Source of the DNA: Sulfitobacter sediminilitoris
GTDB lineage: Bacteria > Pseudomonadota > Alphaproteobacteria > Rhodobacterales > Rhodobacteraceae
DNA length: 64,000 nucleotides
Reading direction: 5' to 3'
NCBI RefSeq assembly: GCF_010667575.1
Contig: NZ_JAABNT010000004.1
Location: forward strand, 248,001 to 312,000
The translations under genes were made by a program, and so were the position numbers. Each line of letters opens with the position of its first letter. Within the stretch, counting starts at the first letter, position 1. Below, piece after piece: positions 7,909 to 18,327 of the stretch. The notes under the pieces were generated by a model. That model was given only the letters and a program-made list of their open reading frames with translations. It searched no databases and was not told where the DNA came from.

Positions 7909-8707
7909 GTCGGCAAGGCTGTACCCACCAGTCGGGATGATCGGCGGCAAGTATGGAAGCTGCAGACTGAGCCTGCTCAAGTGTTTCACACAATCCGAAA
8001 CAGGTCGCGCCGGAGCCGGACATGCGGGCCATAAGTGTGTGCGGACAGGCGTGCAGTGCGTCTATCGCATCAGAGATTGGAGAGGCGCGGGCGATGGCGG
8101 GATCCTGCAAGTCGTTCCGTTGGGTTGCCAGCCAGTCAATAAAGGTCTGAGTAGTGGAGAAATGAGGCAGGTCGAGAGGCATCGGAGCGTTATCACGGCT
8201 TTGCAATGCCTTGAAAACCTCCGGCGTGGGAACATGAATCCTTGGGTTCACTAGCACGGCGAAAAGATCGGGTAGTCCATTAACCGGGGCAAGGATATCC
8301 CCGATCCCCTGCATCCGCTGGGCCGAAGATGCAAGACACACAGGCACATCCGCGCCCAAGCGCGAGGCGCCTGCGCTGACCCCGTAATGGCGCAAGACGG
8401 ATGCCGCATCCGACGATCCGCCGCCGATCCCGGCCCCGTGGGGCAGATTCTTTTCAACAGTGATATGCGCAGTCTGCCCTGCCATTTCGGCGGCCTGCCA
8501 GATCAGGTTACGTCTATCCGTGGGGACACCCTCTGCAAAGGGGCCGGTAACCGTCAGCGAAAGCTGCGCATCAGGTTCGAACCACAGCCGGTCACCGATA
8601 TCTGCAAACATCACAAACGAGTCTAGCAGATGATAACCATCGTCGCGCCGGCCTGTCACATGCAGGGTCAGATTGATCTTGGCCGGGGCAAAGCCCTCAG
8701 ATGTCAT
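7901..8707 (-). CDS. ispE: 4-diphosphocytidyl-2-C-methyl-D-erythritol kinase
   Basis: A 268-residue GHMP kinase of the MEP isoprenoid pathway that phosphorylates the 2-hydroxyl of CDP-methylerythritol. Diagnostic motifs are FAPAKINLTLHVTGRRDDGYH (residues about 6-26), with the catalytic Lys in PAKINL, and the ATP loop LPHGAGIGGGSSDAA. It overlaps the upstream TPR gene by 11 bp, suggesting coupled translation. It is slightly shorter than E. coli IspE but keeps all motifs. Confidence 0.93.
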   Translation of the reverse strand: MTSEGFAPAKINLTLHVTGRRDDGYHLLDSFVMFADIGDRLWFEPDAQLSLTVTGPFAEGVPTDRRNLIWQAAEMAGQTAHITVEKNLPHGAGIGGGSSDAASVLRHYGVSAGASRLGADVPVCLASSAQRMQGIGDILAPVNGLPDLFAVLVNPRIHVPTPEVFKALQSRDNAPMPLDLPHFSTTQTFIDWLATQRNDLQDPAIARASPISDAIDALHACPHTLMARMSGSGATCFGLCETLEQAQSAASILAADHPDWWVQPCRLS

Positions 8708-10427
8708 TGGCGACCTTCAAGGGTGGCGCGCCCTCTTGTTCCAGCACCTTGTCCAGACCGATCTGGAGCTTGCGGCGGATGCGGACCGGGTTTGCTTCGC
8801 TGTCATTATCATCCTCTTCGATGAACGACAGGGCACGGCTCCACTGAAACTCTGCCTCGCGGTGACGGCCTACGGCCCAATACACGTCACCAAGGTGGTC
8901 GTTGACCACGGGATCGACCGCCAGCAATTCCACGGCACGTTCCATTTGCACGACCGCTTCCTCGTAGCGGCCAAGGCGGTAGAAGGCCCACCCCAGCGAA
9001 TCCACAATATAGCCGCTGTCAGGGCTTGCCGCGACAGCGCGTTCGATCATGTCCAGCGCCTCATCCAGATTGCGCTTCTGTTCGACCATCGAATAGCCCA
9101 GATAGTTCAGGACCTGTGGCTGTTCGGGGTTCAGCTTCAAAGCTGCACGAAAATCGGCTTCCATAGCCTCGTCGTTGCCTGAGCGTTCGTGTGCAATGCC
9201 ACGAGAGTAATAAAGCACCCAACGGACTGGCGCGGTTTCAGCGGCAAGCTCAATCGCGCGGTCATATGCGGCGATCGCACCTTTGTAATCACCCTGTGCG
9301 CGCAGCACATCGCCCAGCGTGGAATGCACCACGGCCAGATCACCATGGGTCCGGGTCAGGTTTTCAAGCACTTCGACGGCCTGACCTTCTTTTCCAGAGC
9401 GCCGCAGCGCATCCGCGCGGCCCAATTCAGAGACATGAAACGCCGGGTCGTCAGCCGCCACATCCTTATATTCAAGAATGGCCAGGTCATATTGGCCGAG
9501 GCTTTCGAGCAGATCGGCTGTCAGCAACAAGGCATCTACGTGATCAGGGCGCAGATAGCGGGCGATGCGGGAATAGAGCAGCACGTAATAGTCGCCTGCC
9601 GCCTCTGACTTCAGGACAGCGGCAAACGTAAAGAACACTTCGGCGATGCCAGCCTGCGCACCGCGCACGTGCGTGAACGGCTTCGCCTCCTTTGCTTCGA
9701 GGCGTGCAATCAGCTGGTCCAGTTCCGGATCCGTAGCCTCACCAAAGCTGGCGCGCACCACGGCAAGCGCGTCTTCGTATCGGTCCAATTGCGCAAGTAT
9801 CTCGGCATGGGCCAGAACCCCGCGCCGCGTTTGACCTGCGGCACCTGCGCCGGCCTGAGAGAAAATCGCCTCGGCACCTTCAAAGTCGCCCACGCTCGCC
9901 AGTGCCAAGGCTTTGTGATACATCACAAAACCCTGCATGCCGGCTTCTTGGCTCAGGGTATCAAAAGCAGTCATTGCAGAGGTGACATCACCCGCCCCGA
10001 CATGGGCCCAGGCCTTGACCAAACCATCCACCCAAGGGCCAATGCCACTTGTGTCAGGTTCGCGTTCAACCAGAGCCTTGTAATCTTCCTGTTTGGCCAG
10101 ATCGGCGGTGATCACCATGCGCGCGACCTGAGAGCTTTGGTTTTTTTGCTCAAGTAATCGTGCCAGCGGGGCGGCCTTGGCCACGTTGCCCAGCGACAAC
10201 TGCGCCAGAACCGTGCTTTCCATCAGTTCCACATTGCCCGGATCACGTGCCAGCGCATCCGAGTAATACCGGGCCGCTTGGGCGTAGTCGCTGTTTACGG
10301 CAGCGTTGCGCCCAGCAAGGTAGGAACCGGCAACAGATTGCGCGGTGGCAGGGGGCACGAAGGCACCACTTAACAGAAGTGCGGCCATACCAGTAAGGAC
10401 ATTTCGGAGCATCTTGGACTGCCTCAT
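8697..10427 (-). CDS. exported tetratricopeptide-repeat protein
   Basis: A 576-residue protein with an N-terminal signal peptide (basic start, hydrophobic core, cleavage near PATAQS), so probably periplasmic or membrane-attached. Most of the rest is TPR repeats, clearest around 360-520, with typical 'LGDVLRAQGDYKGAIAAYDRAIEL' and 'LGWAFYRLGRYEEAVVQMERA' spacing. TPRs mediate protein contacts; no catalytic domain is seen. A second possible start lies five codons in, with AGG at fair spacing. It is coupled to ispE by overlap, but a functional link is not evident. Confidence 0.85.
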   Translation of the reverse strand: MRQSKMLRNVLTGMAALLLSGAFVPPATAQSVAGSYLAGRNAAVNSDYAQAARYYSDALARDPGNVELMESTVLAQLSLGNVAKAAPLARLLEQKNQSSQVARMVITADLAKQEDYKALVEREPDTSGIGPWVDGLVKAWAHVGAGDVTSAMTAFDTLSQEAGMQGFVMYHKALALASVGDFEGAEAIFSQAGAGAAGQTRRGVLAHAEILAQLDRYEDALAVVRASFGEATDPELDQLIARLEAKEAKPFTHVRGAQAGIAEVFFTFAAVLKSEAAGDYYVLLYSRIARYLRPDHVDALLLTADLLESLGQYDLAILEYKDVAADDPAFHVSELGRADALRRSGKEGQAVEVLENLTRTHGDLAVVHSTLGDVLRAQGDYKGAIAAYDRAIELAAETAPVRWVLYYSRGIAHERSGNDEAMEADFRAALKLNPEQPQVLNYLGYSMVEQKRNLDEALDMIERAVAASPDSGYIVDSLGWAFYRLGRYEEAVVQMERAVELLAVDPVVNDHLGDVYWAVGRHREAEFQWSRALSFIEEDDNDSEANPVRIRRKLQIGLDKVLEQEGAPPLKVANDI

Positions 10428-10525
10428 ATGCTTTTGTCAGAAGCTATCAGGTCTGTTGGCAAGCGCAATGGGCGGCCATATCGCATGACAGATGTGTGAG
10501 CGCGGTCCGCAGGATATCGCGCAAG

Positions 10526-10550
10526 AAAAAGGCGGGGTAGTCCCCGCCTT
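10526..10550 (-). terminator. Rho-independent terminator after ETF-QO gene
   Basis: Read on the reverse strand, a perfect 9-bp stem (AAGGCGGGG / CCCCGCCTT, 10529-10537 and 10542-10550) with a four-base loop is followed by five T residues (10530 down to 10526). It starts 26 bp past the stop of the 10576-12228 gene. Confidence 0.85.
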
Positions 10551-10575
10551 CATCTCGGTTGGTCTGCGCAACCGA

Positions 10576-12228
<1,653 letters not shown>

Positions 12229-12312
12229 GGCTGGGCTTTCCTCCGGACAAAAACGGTTTGGATTTCGCTAAACCACGCAGGCGTGCAATGCAATCGGGAC
12301 GTTGGGTGAAAA

Positions 12313-12951
12313 TCAGCGCGTATCGTCGCGGTTGGCCTGTGCAAATTGCCGCAATGCGATCGCATAAGTGATTGCCCAAACCACTGTAATCACCCCAAGA
12401 GCTCGTTCCCAGAGGCCATCCCACTCGGTTGGAAGGATGAAAAAGATCGGCGCGGCGATAGACCATAAGGCAAGGCAGCCCCAAGACACGGTGCTTAGAA
12501 ATCCAGCAATGCGCCCGCCTTCCAGTGCCATCAACGCAAAGACAGCCGTGAACAGGATACCCAGCGCGTAAACGATATAGATGTGGATCACGATGCCTTC
12601 GTTGTCGCCATCGCCATATTCGTTCCGTGCGCCAATGATCACCACGCAAAGAGCCAGCAGCACAAGGGCGAAGGTCAGAAGGCTCCAACGGGTCACGCCG
12701 CTATGAACGTGAGAAGATGCAAGGCCGAGGGCAATCAGGGACACGGCAAAGCCATATAGAGAGACATCCTGAATGATCTCATATCGACCTGCGGCCAGAT
12801 CGCTTACCGTATCAGCGACGAAATCGTGATTGGGCACAACGATCGATCCGACGATGTTTCCGCCAACCAGACCGATCGACCCGATGATCGTGAGCCATAC
12901 CAAGGTGCGCATGAAGCCGGGGGCGAGGTACTGATGATTGGCCTGGGTCAC
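12313..12951 (-). CDS. DUF998-type integral membrane protein
   Basis: A 212-residue protein with about six hydrophobic helices. A conserved-looking 'PNHDFVADTVSDLAAGRY' loop follows the first helix, as in DUF998 proteins of unknown function. I chose GTG 12951 because AAGGA lies six bases upstream. The open frame continues to 13083, but the extra 44 residues look non-coding and begin right at the soxR stop. It lies 132 bp downstream of soxR on the same strand, so read-through is possible. Confidence 0.75.
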   Translation of the reverse strand: MTQANHQYLAPGFMRTLVWLTIIGSIGLVGGNIVGSIVVPNHDFVADTVSDLAAGRYEIIQDVSLYGFAVSLIALGLASSHVHSGVTRWSLLTFALVLLALCVVIIGARNEYGDGDNEGIVIHIYIVYALGILFTAVFALMALEGGRIAGFLSTVSWGCLALWSIAAPIFFILPTEWDGLWERALGVITVVWAITYAIALRQFAQANRDDTR

Positions 12952-13083
12952 GGGATTTCCTTTACTTGGGTTACAGATCAACCCCGCGACGCGCACTGAT
13001 GTTCCAAATGAGGAGCGTGCGAAAAACCTGAATGGTCCAAATGCCAGCGGAAATTTCCCGGAAAGTTTCCCAGCTGCTTTCAA

Positions 13084-13539
13084 TCAGACGCCCGGCGCGT
13101 CCCCCATTAGATAGCGGGGTCCCTGCCCTTTTTTGGCCGCCCGGTCCGTGGGATTATAAAGCGCACATGCCTCAAGACTGAGGCAACCGCAGCCGATGCA
13201 ACCGTCAAGATTATCGCGCAGCTTGGTCAGGGTGTTTATCCGCTCGTCCAAAGCATCGCGAAAGCCTTCGCTGATCATCGCCCAATCCGCCTTGGTCGGA
13301 GTACGCCCCCCCGGCAAACGATCCAGCTCTGCCTTGATCTGCGGCAGCGTAAAGCCAAACTGCTGGGCAATCATCACAAAACTCAGCCGCCGCAGGTCCG
13401 CCCGTTCAAACCGCCGTTGCCCACCTGCGTTGCGCCAGGGTTTGATCAGCCCCTGCGCCTCGTAATAGCGGATTGCAGACACGGCAAGACCCGTGCGGTC
13501 CGCGAGCGCACCAATGGAAAGTCCGTCGTTCAGTGGCAT
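13084..13539 (-). CDS. soxR: redox-sensitive transcriptional activator SoxR
   Basis: A 151-residue MerR-family regulator. The N-terminal helix-turn-helix (SIGALADRTGLAVSAIRYYE) is followed by a dimerisation helix and the 2Fe-2S cluster motif CIGCGCLSLEAC (C-x2-C-x-C-x5-C) that defines SoxR. The start at 13539 fits the family length of about 150; longer open sequence upstream would run through the operator. It is divergent from a VOC-family gene, with a SoxR-box-like palindrome between. Outside enterobacteria SoxR typically controls a few genes for redox-cycling compounds, so the VOC gene is a likely direct target. Confidence 0.95.
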   Translation of the reverse strand: MPLNDGLSIGALADRTGLAVSAIRYYEAQGLIKPWRNAGGQRRFERADLRRLSFVMIAQQFGFTLPQIKAELDRLPGGRTPTKADWAMISEGFRDALDERINTLTKLRDNLDGCIGCGCLSLEACALYNPTDRAAKKGQGPRYLMGDAPGV

Positions 13540-13559
13540 CAGAAATCCCAAAAAATACC

Positions 13560-13590
13560 TTGACCTAAAGTTAGGTTTAGGAATTACACC
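13560..13590 (+). promoter_or_regulatory. SoxR box within a MerR-type promoter for the VOC gene
   Basis: An 18-bp inverted repeat, CCTAAAGTTAGGTTTAGG (13564-13581), has perfect CCTAAA/TTTAGG arms around six bases. This is the geometry of the known SoxR box CCTCAAGTTAACTTGAGG. It is flanked by TTGACC (13560-13565) as -35 and TACACC (13585-13590) as a weak -10, 19 bp apart, the long spacer typical of MerR-family promoters. It points toward 13625. Confidence 0.8.
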
Positions 13591-13624
13591 GAAAAAGTAA
13601 GCACTGCAACAGAAAGGAAATGCC

Positions 13625-14005
13625 ATGCCAGCGATACTCGAACACGTGAACTTCACTGTCTCTGATCCAAGGGCCACCGCCGCCTGGATGGAGAAGCTTT
13701 TTGGCTGGCATATTCGCTGGCAAGGCGATGCCATCGCGGGCGGACATACGATCCATGTTGGCAGCGATGACCATTATCTTGCGTTGTATACGCCCGGAAA
13801 GTCGATGGCGGCAGAAGGATCAAACTATACGACGGTGGGCGGATTGAACCACATCGCGGTCACGGTGGATGATTTGGACGCGACAGAAAAGGCAATCAAG
13901 GATCACGGCTTTGTCACGGGCAACCACGCCGATTATGAACCGGGGCGCCGGTTCTATTTCCACGATACGGACGGAATTGAATACGAAGTTGTGCAATACG
14001 ACTGA
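13625..14005 (+). CDS. VOC-superfamily (glyoxalase/bleomycin-resistance-like) protein
   Basis: A 126-residue single vicinal-oxygen-chelate domain. The first half opens ILEHVNFTVSDPRATAAWM and contains GHTIHVGSDDHYLALY. The second has LNHIAVTVDDLDATEKAI and ends GIEYEVVQYD. The His and Glu positions (H7, H42, H77, E122 region) could bind a metal. Such proteins include glyoxalases, dioxygenases and drug-binding resistance proteins; the substrate is unknown. The SoxR-box promoter suggests detoxification of a redox-active compound or its electrophilic product. Confidence 0.85.
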   Translation: MPAILEHVNFTVSDPRATAAWMEKLFGWHIRWQGDAIAGGHTIHVGSDDHYLALYTPGKSMAAEGSNYTTVGGLNHIAVTVDDLDATEKAIKDHGFVTGNHADYEPGRRFYFHDTDGIEYEVVQYD

Positions 14006-14144
14006 CGGCCAGCCTTTGCCGGGCTGTCCAAACCCCTCTTGCAATTCCACGCCACTTTGGGTCAGGTAACCGTCAGCCTGATATGAAAAACGGCTGCGCA
14101 CAAACATGTTGCGTGCGCGGCCCAGATGACGTGGACTATTGCCC

Positions 14145-14615
14145 ATGGAAAAGATTCCAATGACCCGTGCAGGGCATACCGCCCTCGAGACGGAACTAAA
14201 GCACCTCAAATCCGAGGAACGCCCCGCGATCATCAGGGCGATCGCCGAGGCGCGCGAGCATGGCGATCTGTCGGAAAACGCCGAATATCACTCCGCCAAG
14301 GAAAAGCAGTCGTTCATTGAGGGCCGTATCAAGGAACTTGAAGGGGCTATTTCGCTGGCTGAAGTGATTGATCCGGCAAAGCTTTCCGGGCCGATCAAGT
14401 TTGGTGCAAAAGTCACGCTGGTGGATGAAGACACTGATGAGGAAAAGACCTATCAGATCGTTGGCGAATACGAGGCCAAGATCGAAGACGGGCTTTTGAA
14501 TGTCAAGTCGCCCATCGCGCGGGCATTGATCGGCAAGGAAGAAGGCGATTCCGTCGAAGTCCGCACACCGGGGGGCGACAAATCCTATGAGGTACTCAAG
14601 ATCGTCTATGCCTGA
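14145..14615 (+). CDS. greA: transcription elongation factor GreA
   Basis: A 156-residue GreA, the standard length. It stimulates RNA polymerase to cleave backtracked transcripts. The N-terminal coiled coil begins [20 protein letters not shown] and includes [19 protein letters not shown] sequence ([20 protein letters not shown]), the tip region with the acidic residues that enter the polymerase channel. The C-terminal FKBP-like domain ends with [18 protein letters not shown] 14145 is preferred over a TTG two codons upstream. Very close to the next gene (14 bp). Confidence 0.96.
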   Translation: MEKIPMTRAGHTALETELKHLKSEERPAIIRAIAEAREHGDLSENAEYHSAKEKQSFIEGRIKELEGAISLAEVIDPAKLSGPIKFGAKVTLVDEDTDEEKTYQIVGEYEAKIEDGLLNVKSPIARALIGKEEGDSVEVRTPGGDKSYEVLKIVYA

Positions 14616-14629
14616 GCGGGGAATTGGCC

Positions 14630-15688
14630 ATGGCTGAGACATCGCAGCAACCCCAAGAGACCGAAGACGCCTCCGTGCAAGGTGCTGGCGCGGCCACCCG
14701 GCCAACCTCGCTTGGTATCTATGACCGGCCCAAGCCTGAAACGATCTCTAGTATTGAGATCGTCGCCCTTGTCCTGAGTGCCATCTGGCTTTTGGGAGCG
14801 GTCTTTTTCTTTCTGCTCCTGCGCGATGACAGCGCGGCAGGCGACAGCGCAGAGAGCCTTCGTTTCCTGATGACCATGCTGGCAATCTTCATGCCCGTGG
14901 CGATGATCTGGGTCGCGGCCACAGCCGCCAAGGCCAGCCGGGTGATGCGCGAAGAAAGCCAGCGGCTGCAGGCGGCGATTGATGCCATACGGCAAGCCTA
15001 TCTCAGCCAGCAGCAGGGGCACCATCTGCGGACCGAGCCTTCGGTAACGCGAAAATTGGATGAGATTGCCGCCGCTGCGCGCAAAACAGAGACCGCGCTG
15101 GCGACCTTTCATTCACGCCGGGAAGAAGGTGCGCGGTCCGTCGTGGCGCCCACACAACAGCCAGTTGACGACCAGCCCACCCTTGCCCTTGGCACACAGG
15201 CCAGCGATTTGGCGCCGCAGCTGTCGAATGAAGATTTCATCCGGGCGCTGAATTTTCCTGAAACGGCAGAGGATGAGATTGGATTTGCCGCGTTGCGCCG
15301 GGCGCTCAGGGACCGTTCAACTTCGCAACTGGTGCAGGCCGCGCAGGACGTGCTGACGCTGATGAGTCAGGATGGCATTTATATGGATGACCTGCGCCCG
15401 GATCGGGCACGCCCCGAAATCTGGCGGCACTTTGCGCAAGGTGCGCGGGGGCGGCCGATTGCGCCCCTTGGGGGAATTCGGGACCGGTCTTCTCTGGCGC
15501 TGACCAACGCGCGGATGAAGCAGGACCCGATCTTCCGTGATGCGGCACATCATTTCCTGCGGCGCTTTGACAAAACCTTTGCGGAATTTGAAAAGAACGC
15601 AACAGACAGCGAGATTTCAGCACTGGCCGATACGCGCACAGCACGGGCGTTTATGTTGCTGGGGCGCTGTGCGGGAACCTTTGACTAA
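14630..15688 (+). CDS. conserved membrane protein of unknown function
   Basis: A 352-residue protein with an N-terminal polar tail, two membrane helices (about 43-65 and 79-99) and a cytoplasmic region with a coiled-coil-prone stretch (about 103-165). A C-terminal helical region follows (about 200-350), with 'EDEIGFAALRRALRDR' and 'RMKQDPIFRDAAHHFLRRFD'. I recognise no named domain. ATG 14630 is favoured by GGGGA eight bases upstream. It lies directly after greA, probably in the same transcript. Topology suggests an anchored cytoplasmic scaffold or sensor; no function is claimed. Confidence 0.75.
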   Translation: MAETSQQPQETEDASVQGAGAATRPTSLGIYDRPKPETISSIEIVALVLSAIWLLGAVFFFLLLRDDSAAGDSAESLRFLMTMLAIFMPVAMIWVAATAAKASRVMREESQRLQAAIDAIRQAYLSQQQGHHLRTEPSVTRKLDEIAAAARKTETALATFHSRREEGARSVVAPTQQPVDDQPTLALGTQASDLAPQLSNEDFIRALNFPETAEDEIGFAALRRALRDRSTSQLVQAAQDVLTLMSQDGIYMDDLRPDRARPEIWRHFAQGARGRPIAPLGGIRDRSSLALTNARMKQDPIFRDAAHHFLRRFDKTFAEFEKNATDSEISALADTRTARAFMLLGRCAGTFD

Positions 15689-15778
15689 GAGCTTTGTTTC
15701 GAAACTCGATTCAGCACTCACCCTGTCGTGAGAAACTGCGCACGAACCGCTGTGCAGACCCGCCCAGATGGATCGCAA

Positions 15779-17839
15779 CTAGACGCCAAAACTGCCGTAA
15801 GGGATAAAGCGCACCATATCGCCGGGTGAAATCTCGGCTGCGGGCTCTGGCAATTCAACCAGACCTTCTGCCCAGCTGAGCCCGCTGATCCGCCCTGAGC
15901 CTTCAGAGGCAAAAACTTCCGCCTTTCCATCGCGCATGCGTGCCCGCAGATACTCGCGGCGTCCGGCTTTCTTGCGCTTGGTAAAGGCGGCGGGCACGTC
16001 AAAACCCTGTGGCTCTGACCAGCCTGCACCGGCAAGCACACCCATCGCGGGGCGTGCGAAAACCAGTGTGCAAACCATGGCTGCGACCGGATTTCCGGGC
16101 AGGCCGAACACCGGCACCCCCCGCCAGAGGCCCAGTGCCAAGGGCCTTCCTGGCTTGATCGCGATGCGCCAGAGTGACATGGCCCCAGCCTCTTGCAACA
16201 AGGCCGACACATGATCCTCATCCCCGGCAGAGGCGCCCCCGCTGGTCAGGATCACGTCCACCTCAGCACTTGCCGCGTCGAACCGGTTGCGCAGCGCCTC
16301 CCGGTCATCGGGCGCACGGCCAAGGTCGATCGCCTCGTGTCCAAAGCGCCTGATCAGGCCCAAGAGCATCGGACGGTTGGCATCAAAAATCTGGCCATCA
16401 TTTGCCGTCTGTCCCGGTTCAACCAGTTCGTCCCCCGTGGACAACACACCGACCTTCAGCGCTTTGCGCACCGTCACCTCGCTTACGCCCGTGGCGGCCA
16501 GCAACGCCAGATCGGCAGCGGTCAGCCTGCGTCCGGCAGTGACAATTACCTCGCTTGCACGCACGTCCTCGCCTGCTTTTCGGGTGTTTGCCCCCTGTTT
16601 TACGGGTCCTGAGAACCGAATGCTGTCGCCGTCGCGAACAACATCTTCTTGCAAGACAACTGTATCAACGCCGTCGGGAAGCGCTGCTCCGGTCAACACG
16701 CGGATGGCAAACCCGTCCGGCACGGCACCCGGCGCATCCCCCGCAGCAGCACGGCCCTCAATCAAAGGCAGGCTGTGCGCACCCGCAGCGCGCCCCCCTG
16801 AGAAACCATAACCATCCACGGCAGTATTGGGGAGCGGCGGGTTGTCCCGTTTGGCGACGATATCCGTTGCGGCGATATGATCCAGCGCATCACCAAGCGA
16901 AACGCTTGCTGTGGGTGTCACTGGGCCAAGACGGTCCCGGAGCATGGCAAGGGCCTCATCCACCGGGGTCCAGTGCACACCGGGCGGCAAGGCAAAACAG
17001 TCGTTGCGCAAGGGCGGCGCAGTGAGTTCCTCTTCGAAGCCCAGACCAAATATCCACCCCTCTTCAGAGGCTTGCACGTCAAGCATCCTTGCCAGCCGGT
17101 CCACCGGCAGCGCTGCGATCTGGCGCGCCACCTCGGCAACCTGCCAGGCGTCCTTGATCATCCCTTCGGGAGGGTCGCCGACCGTGAGCGAGGGCCAGAT
17201 TTCAACCAGAGCGACATCCCGGTTCAGTTCATCAAAGGGCCATACGGCGGCGGCAAACTGGCGTCTGAGCCGCGCAAGTACGGGCAGACCGGTGAAGACC
17301 TGCCCCCCCACGGCCCCTGCCCCGCCCATCTGCCAGCAGGTGAATGCGCCCTTGGCCAAGGTCTCGCTTTGGCGTTTCTCGGAGAATGGGTTGACGTAGT
17401 CTTTCTTGTTCGGGGGCAACCCTTCAACCTGTTTGCCATGCGGCGTGAACCAAAATGGACCCCGTCCATGGCCGACGGCGCAGTTGATCTGCCCTGCCAA
17501 TTCGAACCGGTTATTGTCCGTCGGAGTGTCAGCCAGACGCTCTTCGAACCAGTGCCAAAGGTCGATGGGGTTATCCGATCCCGTCAGCGCGCGGGCGAAC
17601 CCGGCAGGATAGCCAAAGGGGAAGTCGAAGCCCGCCAGCACGCGCCGACCGGCGGCACGTTCCTGGCTCAAAAGGTTGGTCAGCCAGGTTTCGGCGACCT
17701 GTCGGTTGCGCAGATAAACGGGGTCTTCTGCAACGCCGCCGCGATTTACGCCGGCCCAGATTGCATCTTTTTTCGGGGCAGCACCCCGGTCATTGCCACC
17801 CGACCAATCGACCATGACGATTGTGTCGAAAGCCGTCAC
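15779..17839 (-). CDS. moeA: DUF429/RNase H-like domain fused to MoeA molybdenumtransferase
   Basis: A 686-residue fusion. Residues about 290-686 are a full MoeA, which inserts molybdate into adenylated molybdopterin, with AVDGYGF, GQIFDANRP, ILTSGGASAGDEDHV, IKPGRPLALG and FGLPGNPVAAMV. Residues 1-270 are a separate domain with VMVDWSG (D11), LAGFDFPFGYP (D72) and LVEIWPS (E213). That acidic layout resembles RNase H-like DUF429 proteins. The frame is open throughout, with no internal stop. The start overlaps the mobB stop by four bases. MoeA is normally about 400 residues, so the extension is the unusual part and its role is unknown. Confidence 0.9.
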   Translation of the reverse strand: MTAFDTIVMVDWSGGNDRGAAPKKDAIWAGVNRGGVAEDPVYLRNRQVAETWLTNLLSQERAAGRRVLAGFDFPFGYPAGFARALTGSDNPIDLWHWFEERLADTPTDNNRFELAGQINCAVGHGRGPFWFTPHGKQVEGLPPNKKDYVNPFSEKRQSETLAKGAFTCWQMGGAGAVGGQVFTGLPVLARLRRQFAAAVWPFDELNRDVALVEIWPSLTVGDPPEGMIKDAWQVAEVARQIAALPVDRLARMLDVQASEEGWIFGLGFEEELTAPPLRNDCFALPPGVHWTPVDEALAMLRDRLGPVTPTASVSLGDALDHIAATDIVAKRDNPPLPNTAVDGYGFSGGRAAGAHSLPLIEGRAAAGDAPGAVPDGFAIRVLTGAALPDGVDTVVLQEDVVRDGDSIRFSGPVKQGANTRKAGEDVRASEVIVTAGRRLTAADLALLAATGVSEVTVRKALKVGVLSTGDELVEPGQTANDGQIFDANRPMLLGLIRRFGHEAIDLGRAPDDREALRNRFDAASAEVDVILTSGGASAGDEDHVSALLQEAGAMSLWRIAIKPGRPLALGLWRGVPVFGLPGNPVAAMVCTLVFARPAMGVLAGAGWSEPQGFDVPAAFTKRKKAGRREYLRARMRDGKAEVFASEGSGRISGLSWAEGLVELPEPAAEISPGDMVRFIPYGSFGV

Positions 17840-18327
17840 AGGCCGACCTCTGCGAGGATGAAATCCGCGACGGCGGTGGTGTCGTTCAAATCAAAGACCG
17901 GGCGGTCAAGATCCAGCGGCACGTCACTTGCCACGGCACGCACGGTGAGATCGTCAGGCGCGATCAGCGGATTACCGGTTTCGGCACGATGCGCTTCGAC
18001 CTTGGGGTGGCTGTCTCTTTTGTATCCTTCGACCAGCACAAGATCGACGGGGCTCAGTCGCGCCAGCAGCGTCGTCAGGTCCGGTTCCTCCGCGCCGCGC
18101 AATTCCTGCATCAACGCGATACGATTGCGCGAGGCCAGCAGAACCTCGCTTGCCCCGGCGGCGCGGTGCCGGAAACTGTCCTTGCCGGGGTGATCCACAT
18201 CGAATGTATGGTGGGCGTGCTTGACGGTCGAGACGGTGAAACCGCGCCCCGTGATTTCGGTCACCAGACGCTCCATCAATCCGGTCTTTCCCGCGTTCTT
18301 CCAGCCGACGATACCGTATAGCCTCAT
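17836..18327 (-). CDS. mobB: molybdopterin-guanine dinucleotide biosynthesis adaptor MobB
   Basis: A 163-residue P-loop protein that assists MobA in making the guanine dinucleotide form of the cofactor. The Walker A-like motif is GWKNAGKTGLMERL (residues about 7-20). The later SPVDLVLVEGYKRDSHPKVE segment is highly typical of MobB. It overlaps mobA upstream and moeA downstream by four bases each, so the operon is translationally coupled. Confidence 0.93.
   Translation of the reverse strand: MRLYGIVGWKNAGKTGLMERLVTEITGRGFTVSTVKHAHHTFDVDHPGKDSFRHRAAGASEVLLASRNRIALMQELRGAEEPDLTTLLARLSPVDLVLVEGYKRDSHPKVEAHRAETGNPLIAPDDLTVRAVASDVPLDLDRPVFDLNDTTAVADFILAEVGL

Noticed and set aside
14085..14125. GCGCAC/GTGCGC hairpin before greA
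   Set aside because: The stem is short and lacks a T-run; too weak to call a terminator or riboswitch.
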